From Blastococcus saxobsidens (GTDB taxonomy: Bacteria > Actinomycetota > Actinomycetes > Mycobacteriales > Geodermatophilaceae): a stretch of DNA of 45,460 nucleotides. The position numbers were made by a program, and so were the translations under genes. The number at the start of each line of letters is the position of its first letter. Position 1 is the first letter of the stretch. A model generated the notes under the pieces. That model worked only from the letters and a program-made list of their open reading frames with translations, was not told the DNA's origin and did not search any database. The DNA is taken from positions 1 to 45,460 of the forward strand of contig NZ_JAAGWG010000035.1 of assembly GCF_010682065.1 (NCBI RefSeq), given 5' to 3'. Of the stretch, positions 1 to 7,871 are shown piece after piece.

Positions 1-1
1 A

Positions 2-223
2 CATTCCGGCGCTCAGCGCCTGACCGAACCGAAGATCACGCGGAAGCCGTCACACACCACGCCAGCGGACTTGACCGTCAGCTGGTGGTTTCGCGGGGAC
101 GTGGTGCCCGATGCCGCCGCCTCCGCGGCGCAGCCCCCACCGCTGGCGCCCGAGGACTCCTGGGTCGGGTACCGGCTGCTGTCTGACCGGACTCCCACCG
201 GCGGGCGAGGCGAGCTGGCGTGA
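2..223 (+). CDS. 3' end of an unrecognised gene cut by the left edge
   Basis: Reading from base 2, this frame stays open to a TGA at 221-223 and gives a protein-like tail (…LTVSWWFRGDVVPDAA…EDSWVGYRLLSD…) with an ordinary residue mix. The competing frames here are Arg/Ser/Pro-rich, as shadow frames are in GC-rich DNA. The start lies outside the window. I do not recognise the family. It sits at the outer part of the mobile island and is followed closely by another small frame. It may be a genuine gene end or a fragment. Confidence 0.4.
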   Translation, partial: HSGAQRLTEPKITRKPSHTTPADLTVSWWFRGDVVPDAAASAAQPPPLAPEDSWVGYRLLSDRTPTGGRGELA

Positions 224-263
224 GAGGGCGACGTTAGTGCCGATCGTGAGGATCGTCCTAGCC

Positions 264-536
264 GTGCACACACTCCCGAGCAAGACACCCTCCACCACCT
301 TCATCGATGTGCCCTACGAGGTAGTGCTGGAGGCGGCCCTGGGCCGCTTCGAGGACACCAAGATCAAGGTCGAGCAGCACGTGCTCCTCGGCGATCGCAT
401 CGTTGTCTCCTCCGCGAGCTTCGAGGGGTACTGGTACATCCCCAACGACCCCGTGCTCACTCGCAACGGCACCGTGCCCAGGGCGGTGTTCCAGCCGGAC
501 ACCGCCGCGTCGTTCACCTACCACGGCACCCGCTGA
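264..536 (+). CDS. small hypothetical protein
   Basis: About 90 residues from a GTG at 264; in-frame GTGs at 246 and 237 are alternatives and none has a clear Shine-Dalgarno. The C-terminal two thirds read like a small beta-rich domain (TTFIDVPYEVVLEAALGRFE, then DRIVVSSASFEGYWYIPND). There is no signal peptide, membrane segment or metal motif. The frame can be read further upstream, but that part is Arg/Pro-rich and overlaps the preceding gene end, so it is probably not coding. Function unknown. It may be cargo of the island or a truncated gene. Confidence 0.4.
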   Translation: MHTLPSKTPSTTFIDVPYEVVLEAALGRFEDTKIKVEQHVLLGDRIVVSSASFEGYWYIPNDPVLTRNGTVPRAVFQPDTAASFTYHGTR

Positions 537-671
537 CGACCACATCGCCGCGGCCGCTGACTCGCGCCGGCGGCCGCGGCCAGACCCGGTGGACAGGCGA
601 TGACCGGAGGACCCGCGTCGCGGTCATCAACGCATCCGAGTCCGGAACCTGGCGCCACTACAAGTTTGGCA
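537..671. other. short gap, possible gene remnant
   Basis: No start-to-stop gene is evident. One plus-strand frame from about 605 reads protein-like (TRVAVINASESGTWRHYKFG) and runs into the end of the HEPN-like gene on the other strand. It may be a decayed coding remnant. No promoter, terminator or repeat was seen. Confidence 0.2.
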
Positions 672-1208
672 TCACCACGGGTTTGGGGATTGGCCTGCCG
701 AGTCGGACGCGCGGAGAGCGATGGTCAACTCGTCCGCCTGCTGCGTGACATCTTTAATTCTCCTGAGAGCGTCAGTCATCGACCTAGGCGCCTCGTCCGT
801 CGGTAGGACTATTTCCCTCTTGGTCTTCGGATGGTGCTGAATCCAGTAATCAGCTTCGTTGCCATCAGCTTCCCTCCACGAGAGCAGTGCGTGCACGATT
901 CTGTTCCGATCCTCTCGAGCGGTATGGAAACGCGGCACGAGAGCATCGAACTGATCGTTGAGGTCCTTTGCGGCCTTGATGATCGCCAGCATGCTTTCTG
1001 AGCTTCTGATCAGTTCACGCGCGTCACCCTCAGTCCGTGTGAGCTCAAGGGCGGCCTCGGTCATGCAGAGTTCAAGCAATACCGTGTCGGAGGCCACCTC
1101 GCCAACCAGTGGATAGAACCAGGCCGGCGGAGCGAGGTTTTCGTTGTACGCATCTGCTGCTGCGTCATACGCCGGGTCCGAGAAGGTGAGCGGATCGTCC
1201 ACTGGCAT
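672..1208 (-). CDS. HEPN-like helical protein with an Rx4H motif
   Basis: A 178-residue soluble protein, predicted all-helical. Residues 95-110 contain TAREDRNRIVHALLSW, with Arg101 and His106 forming the R-x4-H signature of HEPN-type RNases and HEPN toxins. The ATG at 1208 was chosen because everything upstream in this frame (to 1487) is Arg-rich and non-protein-like, while another frame there encodes an IS remnant whose stop overlaps this ATG as TGATG. There are no membrane segments. Codon use is less GC3-rich than in the housekeeping genes, fitting acquisition. If catalytic it would be an RNase acting in a toxin or abortive-infection role, but no MNT or other antitoxin partner is adjacent. 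The HEPN assignment rests on a short motif and helical character, so it is tentative. Confidence 0.5.
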   Translation of the reverse strand: MPVDDPLTFSDPAYDAAADAYNENLAPPAWFYPLVGEVASDTVLLELCMTEAALELTRTEGDARELIRSSESMLAIIKAAKDLNDQFDALVPRFHTAREDRNRIVHALLSWREADGNEADYWIQHHPKTKREIVLPTDEAPRSMTDALRRIKDVTQQADELTIALRASDSAGQSPNPW

Positions 1209-1342
1209 CACCGGCTCATCGTGTCGCACCAGGCAAAGACGTGCACTCCAACCGGATCGTCGGCCGGTCCATCGCGGGTGCCCGGCTCGCGGTTGCGGGC
1301 GACGCTCACGACGTCGTCGCGGAACGAATCCGGGGTGTTCGA
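1208..1342 (-). pseudogene. decayed IS3-type transposase orfA remnant
   Basis: Read on the minus strand from 1342, the sequence gives SNTPDSFRDDVVSVARNREP followed by a garbled stretch with GVHVFAW, ending at TGA 1210-1208. The first half matches the N-terminus of IS3-family OrfA proteins of actinobacteria (…P-x-x-F-R-x-D-V-V-x-V-A-R-x-R-E-P-G… then an HTH). The HTH part is recognisable but corrupted, and there is no start codon or orfB. This is therefore a relic of an insertion sequence, not a functional gene. The family assignment is from memory of the motif. Confidence 0.45.
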
Positions 1343-1787
1343 TCTTGAACAGCTGGCGTTGACAACGCCCTCTGAGCAGCCGTTTTACAGTTGGACGCGC
1401 ATGGTCGTTCAGGGGCGAAAGTGAACGTCCTGCGGACTTGCTGCAGACTGACCGAGCTGTCCGTTGCCGGCTGCCTGGCCGCGGCACCTCGATGCGTAGG
1501 AGCTGGTCGGTCAGACTCCGGCCGGCTGACGCCCGTCCGGGACGTCAGGTCCGCCCAGGTGTGGCTCGGAGGTAGAAGAGGCTCGGAACGTTGGCCGCGC
1601 TCAACGCCGTGACTCCGCGCGGGTTAGGCAGGAACGTTGGCCGAGCGGCCAGTCGTGCAGGTGCTCGCCGGCCCGCCTTCATGAGCTGCCCGGCCGGGAA
1701 CGCCGGCCGGGCGCGACCGGCACCGTGCAGTCGTCGCCCGGGCGTCTCAGGCGCCGGCTTGGTCAACACGCCGCCTTGGAGCCGTGC
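1343..1787. other. intergenic gap between IS remnant and PIN gene
   Basis: No convincing gene is seen on either strand; the open frames are short and compositionally like shadow frames. It contains a 13-bp direct repeat, GGAACGTTGGCCG, at 1585-1597 and 1631-1643. The whole stretch may be decayed mobile-element DNA. Confidence 0.4.
1585..1643 (+). repeat. 13-bp direct repeat
   Basis: GGAACGTTGGCCG occurs at 1585-1597 and again at 1631-1643, 46 bp apart, in the non-coding stretch downstream of the PIN gene. Its function is unknown and a chance duplication cannot be excluded. Confidence 0.35.
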
Positions 1788-3110
1788 TCAACGGTCGGTG
1801 CTGTCGGCAGACGGTCGTTCTTCGACAAGTTCCGGCGCGGAGAACCTGACCGCCTTGCCCGGTCCGTCGTACTCGGGCCGCAGGGCAGGCGCCGCCACAG
1901 GCGGCAGAACACCCTCGGCGATGAGCTGCCTGGTCGCCCTGGCGATGGGGCGCGTGAAGCCGGTCAACTTCGCGTCGGCCGGACGGCCGAGCAGCCCCAG
2001 GACGTCCGCGCGGCTCAGCAGGCCGGTGGGCGAATCGATGCCCCGCTCGATGACCAGCGCCCGGTCCTCGTAACCGTTCTCGCGGAGACGGTCCTGCAGC
2101 GCATCGAGCATGGCCCGGGTCCAGCTCCCGCCCACCGGCTCGTCGCCCGCCGCGTCGGCCGTGTCGAGCTCGTCTACCTGGTCAACCGTCCGCTCGCTCA
2201 CCGGCGAGTCCGTGGTCTCGCCGAGCGCCTTGAGGAAGTCGGCCGTGAGGACGAGCCGCGCGCCCACACCAGCCTCGCGACGCATTTCGTCGACGAGCTC
2301 GAAGCGCGCGTTGATCGGCTCGTTGCGAGCGTCGAGCCGCCACCAGTCCTGCTTAGCGTCCTGCGTGACGATGACGACGTCCTTGCCGGCCCGCCTGGCG
2401 TGCTCGATGGTCTGCCGCCAGAGGAGGTAGTCACCGGCGCCCTCCTCCTCGTGCTCAGCTTTATGCGCGTCCTCGTACCCGGGCGGCACGCGACGCCGGA
2501 ACCGGCTGGTCGCCTCCGTGACAGCAGCCGCGAACTCCGTCGGCCCGTACGCCGCGCCGACTCGACCGTTGTAGAGCTCGGTCAGCCTCGACAGGACGGT
2601 GTCGTGCTCGGGCGCGCTCAGCGCCGTCCTCCAGTTGAACGTCGGCTGATGTCCGGACGCGGCCTTGATCACGTCCTCGAGCGTCGACTCGAGCTGTTCG
2701 GTGAGGTCCTTCGCGGGAGCGGCTCCGATCTTGCCCTGACCGAGCCGGGTCAAAGACTTCTTCGCGTCCCGCAGCATTCTGCGCAGCTCGTTCGCCACTT
2801 CGTCCAGCGCGGCGTTCTCCCGCAGCACCGAATCGCGGTGGCGCCAGAACTCGCGCTGGACCTGAGCCGGCATGAACAGCGAGGAGGCTATCCCCTCAAG
2901 CGCGACCAGCAGCTCCTCGCGAGCCGCGTCCGGGCTCCGGTACAGGTTGAGCAAGACGTTCGTGTCGAGCACGACAGTCGTCTCCACCCAGTCGGCGGCG
3001 AACGCGTCCCCGCGCTGTTCCAAAAAGTGCTCGTAGCCAGCAGCGAGGCCACCGAGAGCCGGGACGGCTGCTGGGTCCTGCGCGTCGCTGGGGGGCGCTG
3101 GCGTGGTCAT
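1788..3110 (-). CDS. PIN-like domain nuclease (PIN_8/DUF4935 type) with C-terminal extension
   Basis: A 440-residue protein. Residues 45-260 form a PIN-like nuclease fold of the large DUF4935/PIN_8 kind. VVLDTNVLLNLYR carries Asp49, MPAQVQREFW carries Glu88, and GDYLLW…VVIVTQDAKQDWW carries Asp227, Asp251 and Asp255, so the acidic cluster appears complete. Between them (about 95-210) is a helical, partly coiled-coil insertion typical of this group. Residues about 330-435 make a separate C-terminal domain (W..AMLDALQDRL…GIDSPTGLLSRADVLGLLG…YDGPGKAVRFSAPE). Family knowledge: PIN domains are metal-dependent RNases, and this subgroup is often found in defence islands. No antitoxin gene overlaps it. 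The start ATG at 3110 is the first in frame and gives a short Pro-rich leader. The likely role is RNA cleavage in defence; the target is unknown. Confidence 0.75.
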   Translation of the reverse strand: MTTPAPPSDAQDPAAVPALGGLAAGYEHFLEQRGDAFAADWVETTVVLDTNVLLNLYRSPDAAREELLVALEGIASSLFMPAQVQREFWRHRDSVLRENAALDEVANELRRMLRDAKKSLTRLGQGKIGAAPAKDLTEQLESTLEDVIKAASGHQPTFNWRTALSAPEHDTVLSRLTELYNGRVGAAYGPTEFAAAVTEATSRFRRRVPPGYEDAHKAEHEEEGAGDYLLWRQTIEHARRAGKDVVIVTQDAKQDWWRLDARNEPINARFELVDEMRREAGVGARLVLTADFLKALGETTDSPVSERTVDQVDELDTADAAGDEPVGGSWTRAMLDALQDRLRENGYEDRALVIERGIDSPTGLLSRADVLGLLGRPADAKLTGFTRPIARATRQLIAEGVLPPVAAPALRPEYDGPGKAVRFSAPELVEERPSADSTDR

Positions 3111-3283
3111 CGGTCAGTTTAGAACGCTGCGCCGCGCGCAGCAGCGCGACGCCACGCTCCCGCCGGGCACTTCCATGCGGGCGTCGCGGGAACCCTCACG
3201 ACCACTCACACGAGCGCGCCCGGCGGGTCGACCAGCTGAGCGAGCGGAGGAAGCGGTGGCAAGAACGGTTAGTCCGAAGGTGG

Positions 3284-5902
3284 TCACCCACGCACTGCGG
3301 TAACTTGTGCAGCGGCCCGCTGGCGAAGCCGAGCCTGGAGCTGTTCCCGGACCTGGGCGTGGATGTCTGCCTGCACGGTGGCCGCTACCTCCAGAGAGAC
3401 GGCAAGTCCGTACCGAACCGGCGCATCGAGCCTGCCGGCGTCCACGCGACAGTCAACGTCGACCGTGAGCGCGTCACCCGCGGCGAAGGCGACTGCAGCC
3501 GCACCTTCGAGAACCTCGTGCTGCACCGTTCCCTTGCGCACGGTCTGGTGCTGGGCCTGGACGCGCTTCACGCCCAGCTCTGTCTGTGGCGGCTGGAAGA
3601 AGAGCCGAGCCATGCGGTGCCGCTGCGTACGGGTGTTGACCGGGGACAGCCAGCCAAGGGTGACTGTCAGCCGGCGCCACTCGGTGGTGGCTGCTAATGC
3701 GGGCGGCATTGGGAAACTGAACCGGTGTCGTTGGTCCTTGGTGATGGACCCGGCTCCAAGCAGCACCACACGTGTGCGGCTGGCTGAAGCGACGTGGTGG
3801 GGATCGACAGCGCCGTAGCCGAGCATCTGGGTGATGTCTCGCCGCTCGGTACTGGTCTCCAGGTCCAATGCGTCCCGCAACGCCGTGCTCAGCGCGCCCC
3901 ACGTCGCGGCATGGACCAGCAGTGTCTTGGCCAGCACGGGGTGGTACTGCGCATCAGGAAATGGGAACTCGCCTGCTCGGTCGGGGAGTCCTGCGAGAAC
4001 ATCAAAGATGTGACTGGCGGATCGGCTCGCCAGTGCTGTGGCGTTGCTCGTGCCATACAAGTACGCCGTGGCGTCCCGATCGCGACCTGGGGCGGCGACG
4101 AGCATGCCCGGCCCACGGGCGCTGGTCCTGGCTGGTGAAAGCGGAACCGTGGTGGACGTGACCGCAGGCGGCCGCTGGAAAAGACTGCGGCCGCCCGGCA
4201 GCAGAACCTCTGGCTTGACTGAGCGGCGATATCCGAAACCGACGGCGCTATACAGCGCGGGCATGCCGTCTTCCAACCCGTCAAGGACGGTGTCTGGCAG
4301 GTCGCCGGACCATGCATCCGCATGTAGGGCCCCGACGGTGACCACGTTGACTGCCTCGGCCGGCGCCAGCAAGCGGCGATGGAGCGCTCGATCCCGCCCG
4401 TCGGCAACGAGCACCCGTCCCAGCGAGCCAGGGTCGGAGATCGCGTCGGTTGGCACGGTTGTGGCGATGGGATGATTGCCCGCGCTTACGAGCACGAGAA
4501 GGTTGTAGCGGTGGGCCAGCCAGTCCAGTAGCTTCGCCATGGGGCTTAGCCGGCGCACGAAGACGCGGGCGGGATCCCCGATGGACAAGTTGACGATCCG
4601 CACGCTGGGGGCCGCTGGTGGTTGGTCACCATCGCCCTCGAACATTCGGTGAAACGCACGGTGGACGAGGTCAACCTGCAGCTGGTCTTGGATCACCGTC
4701 TCGCCGTTGCCGCTCGGGTGGGGCTCGAAGATGGGGCGGACGTACAGCCTTGCCGACAGCGGCGCCCGTGGCCTTCCCAGGTCGCCGTGGACGATCAGGG
4801 ACGCCATAGCCGTCCCGTGCTGCTGCTGTGAGCTGACGTAGCGGGCCGCGATGTTGTCCGGGTCATCTAGTACTAATCGACCTGCGAGCGAGCTGTGGTT
4901 GGCGAGTGGAACTCCGTCGAGTAGCGCGACCCGCGGCGCGTCGCCCACAGGCCCATCGGCGACGGCCGGCGCAGGAGTATCGGCCGCAAGCTCCAGGCCA
5001 GGGATCGCCATCGGTTGAGCAGGTGCAACGAACATGATCGCGTCCGTCGTGAGTAACTCGATGGCGTGAGGCCCGTCAGTGAGCACTGCCTGGACCTCCC
5101 GGTGGGGCAGGTCGGCGAGCACACCGTGGTAGTCAATGCTGGCAATCGTGGAAGTGTGCACGACGGTGCCGCCGGCGTTTCCAATCAGGCGTGCCACCTC
5201 GGACTGGGCGGCGGCTCGCCGGGCCGGATCCGCACGGAACCAAAGCTCGATCTCGATGCGGACGCTGCTCCGGGCCCCGCCGATAGCTTGGAGCGTGTCC
5301 GCCCAGTCCTCCAAGAGACCCGTTTCCCGGACGCGGTCTTCGGGGCCCCAGCGCCGGATCTCCCGCAGCAGTGCAAATACTCTCCGCAACGGGTTGAGTC
5401 CCCGGGCGAACTTCTCCTCGGGGTCCGCCTCCCAGCGGTGGAAGAGTGCGATGAGTTGAGTGACCGCGCGCGCGTTGGTCATGATCATGTAGAGGGACTC
5501 GGGGACGGCCTTGTCGGTGCGGCCGTCTTTGCTGACCATGTGGAAGTCGGCGTCGGGGTCGACGTCCTCCTCCTCGTGCTCAGCGAGGAACTCGAGCCCG
5601 GGCACTCCGCTCACAGCGCGGGCGAACTCCTCCACGCTGCCGGCTAGATCGAAGACAACGACCAATTCGGGATCTGGGTCGCTGGCGGTTCTGCTCAAGG
5701 CGGCCCGGCCGGCTTGCATGGCGTCCTGAAGCGCGTCGAACTGTGGAGTGAGGCGAGCGCCCTGTCGCGCCGGCCCAGGCCCACGCGGGCTGGGTGGGAC
5801 CGAGCGTGAACCGTCCGGAAGCGGGGGGATGGGACTGGCGTCTGGACCGCCGAAGGACAGCAGTGGACGTGGATCAGTCACTGGTGGGCCTGGCTGCGCC
5901 AT
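3284..5902 (-). CDS. ietS: IetS-like subtilisin-family serine protease of an IetAS module
   Basis: An 872-residue S8 family protease without a signal peptide, so probably cytoplasmic. The catalytic triad is visible: Asp329 in VALLDG, His362 in QQQHGTAMASL, Ser619 in YGTSNATAL, with the oxyanion Asn486 in VSAGNH. The N-terminal 310 residues are a non-protease region with acidic stretches, and about 200 residues follow the Ser. The start overlaps the end of the AAA ATPase gene by 25 bp, so the two are co-transcribed and probably coupled. AAA-ATPase plus subtilase pairs of this kind are IetAS, described on Agrobacterium Ti plasmids as a stability/incompatibility toxin-antitoxin system and later reported among anti-phage systems. 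In the toxin-antitoxin model the protease is the toxin. The triad is intact, so it should be active. The substrate is unknown. Confidence 0.85.
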   Translation of the reverse strand: MAQPGPPVTDPRPLLSFGGPDASPIPPLPDGSRSVPPSPRGPGPARQGARLTPQFDALQDAMQAGRAALSRTASDPDPELVVVFDLAGSVEEFARAVSGVPGLEFLAEHEEEDVDPDADFHMVSKDGRTDKAVPESLYMIMTNARAVTQLIALFHRWEADPEEKFARGLNPLRRVFALLREIRRWGPEDRVRETGLLEDWADTLQAIGGARSSVRIEIELWFRADPARRAAAQSEVARLIGNAGGTVVHTSTIASIDYHGVLADLPHREVQAVLTDGPHAIELLTTDAIMFVAPAQPMAIPGLELAADTPAPAVADGPVGDAPRVALLDGVPLANHSSLAGRLVLDDPDNIAARYVSSQQQHGTAMASLIVHGDLGRPRAPLSARLYVRPIFEPHPSGNGETVIQDQLQVDLVHRAFHRMFEGDGDQPPAAPSVRIVNLSIGDPARVFVRRLSPMAKLLDWLAHRYNLLVLVSAGNHPIATTVPTDAISDPGSLGRVLVADGRDRALHRRLLAPAEAVNVVTVGALHADAWSGDLPDTVLDGLEDGMPALYSAVGFGYRRSVKPEVLLPGGRSLFQRPPAVTSTTVPLSPARTSARGPGMLVAAPGRDRDATAYLYGTSNATALASRSASHIFDVLAGLPDRAGEFPFPDAQYHPVLAKTLLVHAATWGALSTALRDALDLETSTERRDITQMLGYGAVDPHHVASASRTRVVLLGAGSITKDQRHRFSFPMPPALAATTEWRRLTVTLGWLSPVNTRTQRHRMARLFFQPPQTELGVKRVQAQHQTVRKGTVQHEVLEGAAAVAFAAGDALTVDVDCRVDAGRLDAPVRYGLAVSLEVAATVQADIHAQVREQLQARLRQRAAAQVTAVRG

Positions 5903-6840
5903 TGCTCAAGCCGGGTCCGGACGATGCCGCCGAGGTCGCTGTCGGGCAGCGCCAGGACGTACCGACGCCGGATGTCCTGTGCGAACTGCTCGAGTTCGGC
6001 GTAACTGGCCCCTTTCAGGCGATCAGCCAGCGTGCGAGGCGCCAACCCAAGGTCGCCTCCCAAGCGAGCGCGCATCGATTCAAGGAACGCCGTCGCCTCA
6101 GCCCGGGAAGGCGCTTCTAGCGCCAGTCGAAGCTGGAAGCGGCGCCAGGCCGCACGGTCGAGCAACTCTCCATGGTTGGTCGCACAGACGACAATCACGT
6201 GCGGGGGCAACCTGTCGATCTGCAGCAGGAGAGTCGAGACCACTCGCTTGATCTCGCCCGTCTCGTGGTTGTCCGCCCGCTCCTTGGCGATCGTGTCGAA
6301 CTCGTCGAAGAACAACACGCACCGTCGGGTACGGACGAACTCGAAAACGTGGTCCAGTCGACTGGTGGTCTCCCCCAGGAAACTCGACACGATGCCCTCG
6401 TAGCGCACGGCGTAGAAGGGCAGCATGCACTCGGCGGCGATCGCCTCAGCCAGGGACGTCTTGCCATTGCCGGGGGGCCCCTCCAAGAGCACTCGGTTCC
6501 GCGGCTCTATGCCGTGGCTCCGGAGAAGTTCCGCTCGGTGGTGTTCCTCAATTAGCTCGCCAGCCGCCGCCGCCACATGGCCATCGAGCTGTAGGGCAGA
6601 GAGCCTGCGTCGGGGCACAACCTCATGTAGCAGGTCGGCCACAGGACGCGCGCTGTCGTCCCTCGCCAGCAGCTCCGTCGAGCCAGACGTCGTGATGAGC
6701 TCTGATAGACGATCGGCAACCAGATGGTGCTGGTTGCTGCGCTCCTCCGCGATGATCGTCTCGACTAGGAGACGGAACCGTGAGCCGTCGCCACGGCGCT
6801 GCGCATCGACCAGGTCGATGAGCAAGTCCGATCGCGCCAC
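5878..6840 (-). CDS. ietA: IetA-like AAA ATPase of an IetAS module
   Basis: A 320-residue single-domain AAA ATPase. The N-terminal helical region (1-90) is followed by Walker A GPPGNGKT at 121-128, Walker B CVLFFDEFD with the catalytic Asp-Glu at 179-180, sensor-1 Asn222 in VVCATNH, and candidate arginine fingers at 233-234 (AWRRF). The start is GTG at 6840, preceded by GGAGG at a good spacing. It is immediately upstream of, and overlaps, the subtilisin gene. In IetAS the ATPase acts as partner or antitoxin of the protease, perhaps by remodelling or gating it. A TAGAGT hexamer at 6875-6870 could be the -10 box of the operon. Confidence 0.85.
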   Translation of the reverse strand: MARSDLLIDLVDAQRRGDGSRFRLLVETIIAEERSNQHHLVADRLSELITTSGSTELLARDDSARPVADLLHEVVPRRRLSALQLDGHVAAAAGELIEEHHRAELLRSHGIEPRNRVLLEGPPGNGKTSLAEAIAAECMLPFYAVRYEGIVSSFLGETTSRLDHVFEFVRTRRCVLFFDEFDTIAKERADNHETGEIKRVVSTLLLQIDRLPPHVIVVCATNHGELLDRAAWRRFQLRLALEAPSRAEATAFLESMRARLGGDLGLAPRTLADRLKGASYAELEQFAQDIRRRYVLALPDSDLGGIVRTRLEQWRSQAHQ

Positions 6841-7206
6841 GTTGCCTCCGCTGCCAGTGGGTCAGTTTGACTCTACGGGGAGGCCAGCAAGGCTTCCGAT
6901 GAGTGCTTCGGCAGTCCGCGCCTGAGGTCGAGGCGAACCGCTCGGCCGGGTTCGAGGACTGCGCGGCGCATCTTGCGGGATCGGTACGACCAAAGCGGCT
7001 GGCACTGCAGGCGTCTCGCTCGCCCGGCCTCCAGGGACACCGCCCACCACGTGCCGCCACCACCAAAATGTTCGAGTCGCCGCGGCCCGGTGACGCGAGG
7101 CCCTCAACGCTGGATCCGCAGGAACACGAGGCGACACACCTGGTGCATCAAGGCGGCCCCATTCGTGGTGACAGGTAGGCGAACGTCTCCTCGGACGCTC
7201 AAGCCC
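6841..7206. other. non-coding stretch upstream of ietA
   Basis: No gene could be supported on either strand; the open frames are Arg/Pro/Ser-rich shadows. The ietA-proximal part holds the candidate -10 TAGAGT (complement of 6870-6875) and the GGAGG ribosome-binding site. No tRNA, hairpin or repeat was recognised in the rest. Confidence 0.4.
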
Positions 7207-7695
7207 ATGGGCAGCAAGGGAAGCAGTGAGCACCGCGCTCGGCAGCGGGAGCGGGAACGTCGACGACGGCGACAGCCGAAACAAGCGTCCGAGCCGGAGC
7301 AGCAAGCCTCCGAGGCCCCGGTCCCGCACTCGCCAGCGAGCCAGGCACGACGGGCCTCCGCGATGACATGCGGGTGGTGCGGCGGACCGATCACCCTTCG
7401 GTCGCGGGGACCGATCCCGAAGTGGTGTTCGGCGACCTGCCGGCACCGAGCATGGGAGCAGTCCCGAGCGGCGGCCTCCGGTCGCGCCGCCGTCCAGATC
7501 GTCGAGCGGATCGTCGTCACCCCAGCAGCGGCACCGGTCGCAACGACGCCTCGGCGCGATGCCTGGATCGACCTCCTCGGAGAGCTGAGCCGCCAGCTCG
7601 ACCGCGGCGTCGTCTACGACCGGGATCTACCGGGCCTGGCCCCCGCACTCGACGAGGCGCTGGCTGCCTTCAAACGCCGCCTTCGACACCGCTGA
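7207..7695 (+). CDS. zinc-ribbon-type hypothetical protein next to integrase module
   Basis: A 162-residue protein from ATG 7207. The first 50 residues are a highly charged Arg/Glu/Gln tract (RARQRERERRRRR). Residues 54-80 carry a CxxC…CxxxC knuckle (MTCGWCGGPI…KWCSATCRHRAWEQSRAAAS), and a short helical domain follows. Similar small CxxC/CxxxC proteins occur beside integrases in actinobacterial integrated elements, suggesting a DNA- or RNA-binding accessory of the element. An internal ATG at 7363 would start just before the first Cys and is an alternative. There is no strong Shine-Dalgarno at either. Role unknown. Confidence 0.6.
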   Translation: MGSKGSSEHRARQRERERRRRRQPKQASEPEQQASEAPVPHSPASQARRASAMTCGWCGGPITLRSRGPIPKWCSATCRHRAWEQSRAAASGRAAVQIVERIVVTPAAAPVATTPRRDAWIDLLGELSRQLDRGVVYDRDLPGLAPALDEALAAFKRRLRHR

Positions 7696-7720
7696 CGTTC
7701 CCGGGTCCGCCAACCGTTAG

Positions 7721-7794
7721 GGGGTGACAAGCCGGGGTGACACTCCCCGACCGACCGAACAGCCATCAGGGATCGAAAGTTTCTTGGTCACCCC
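7721..7794. repeat. GGGGTGA direct/inverted repeat cluster ahead of xis
   Basis: GGGGTGACA occurs at 7721-7729 and 7734-7742, and the reverse complement TCACCCC at 7788-7794. The second copy lies in CGGGGTGACACTCCCC (7733-7748), which is repeated exactly at 8584-8599 inside the integrase gene. The cluster lies in the 5' region of the Xis-like gene. It could be arm or excisionase binding sites, or an operator. This is inference from repeat spacing only. Confidence 0.4.
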
Positions 7795-7871
7795 TGACAG
7801 CAATCGGCGCCCTTTGGCGCCTTCTCCCTCATGACGGGTGCGTGTCCGACCGCGAACGACGAGGAGAAGCC

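Noticed and set aside
111..263. N-terminal extension of the small gene ending at 536.
   Set aside because: Arg/Pro-rich composition typical of a shadow frame, and it overlaps the frame that ends at 223.
1209..1487. Longer version of the HEPN-like protein starting at 1487.
   Set aside because: The extra 93 residues are Arg-rich, and another frame of the same DNA encodes the IS relic.
7060..7100. TTCGAGTC-like block resembling a tRNA T-arm.
   Set aside because: No pairing acceptor or anticodon arm could be formed around it.
6903..7178. Open frame of 91 codons upstream of the zinc-ribbon gene.
   Set aside because: No ribosome-binding site, no protein-like motif, composition like a shadow.
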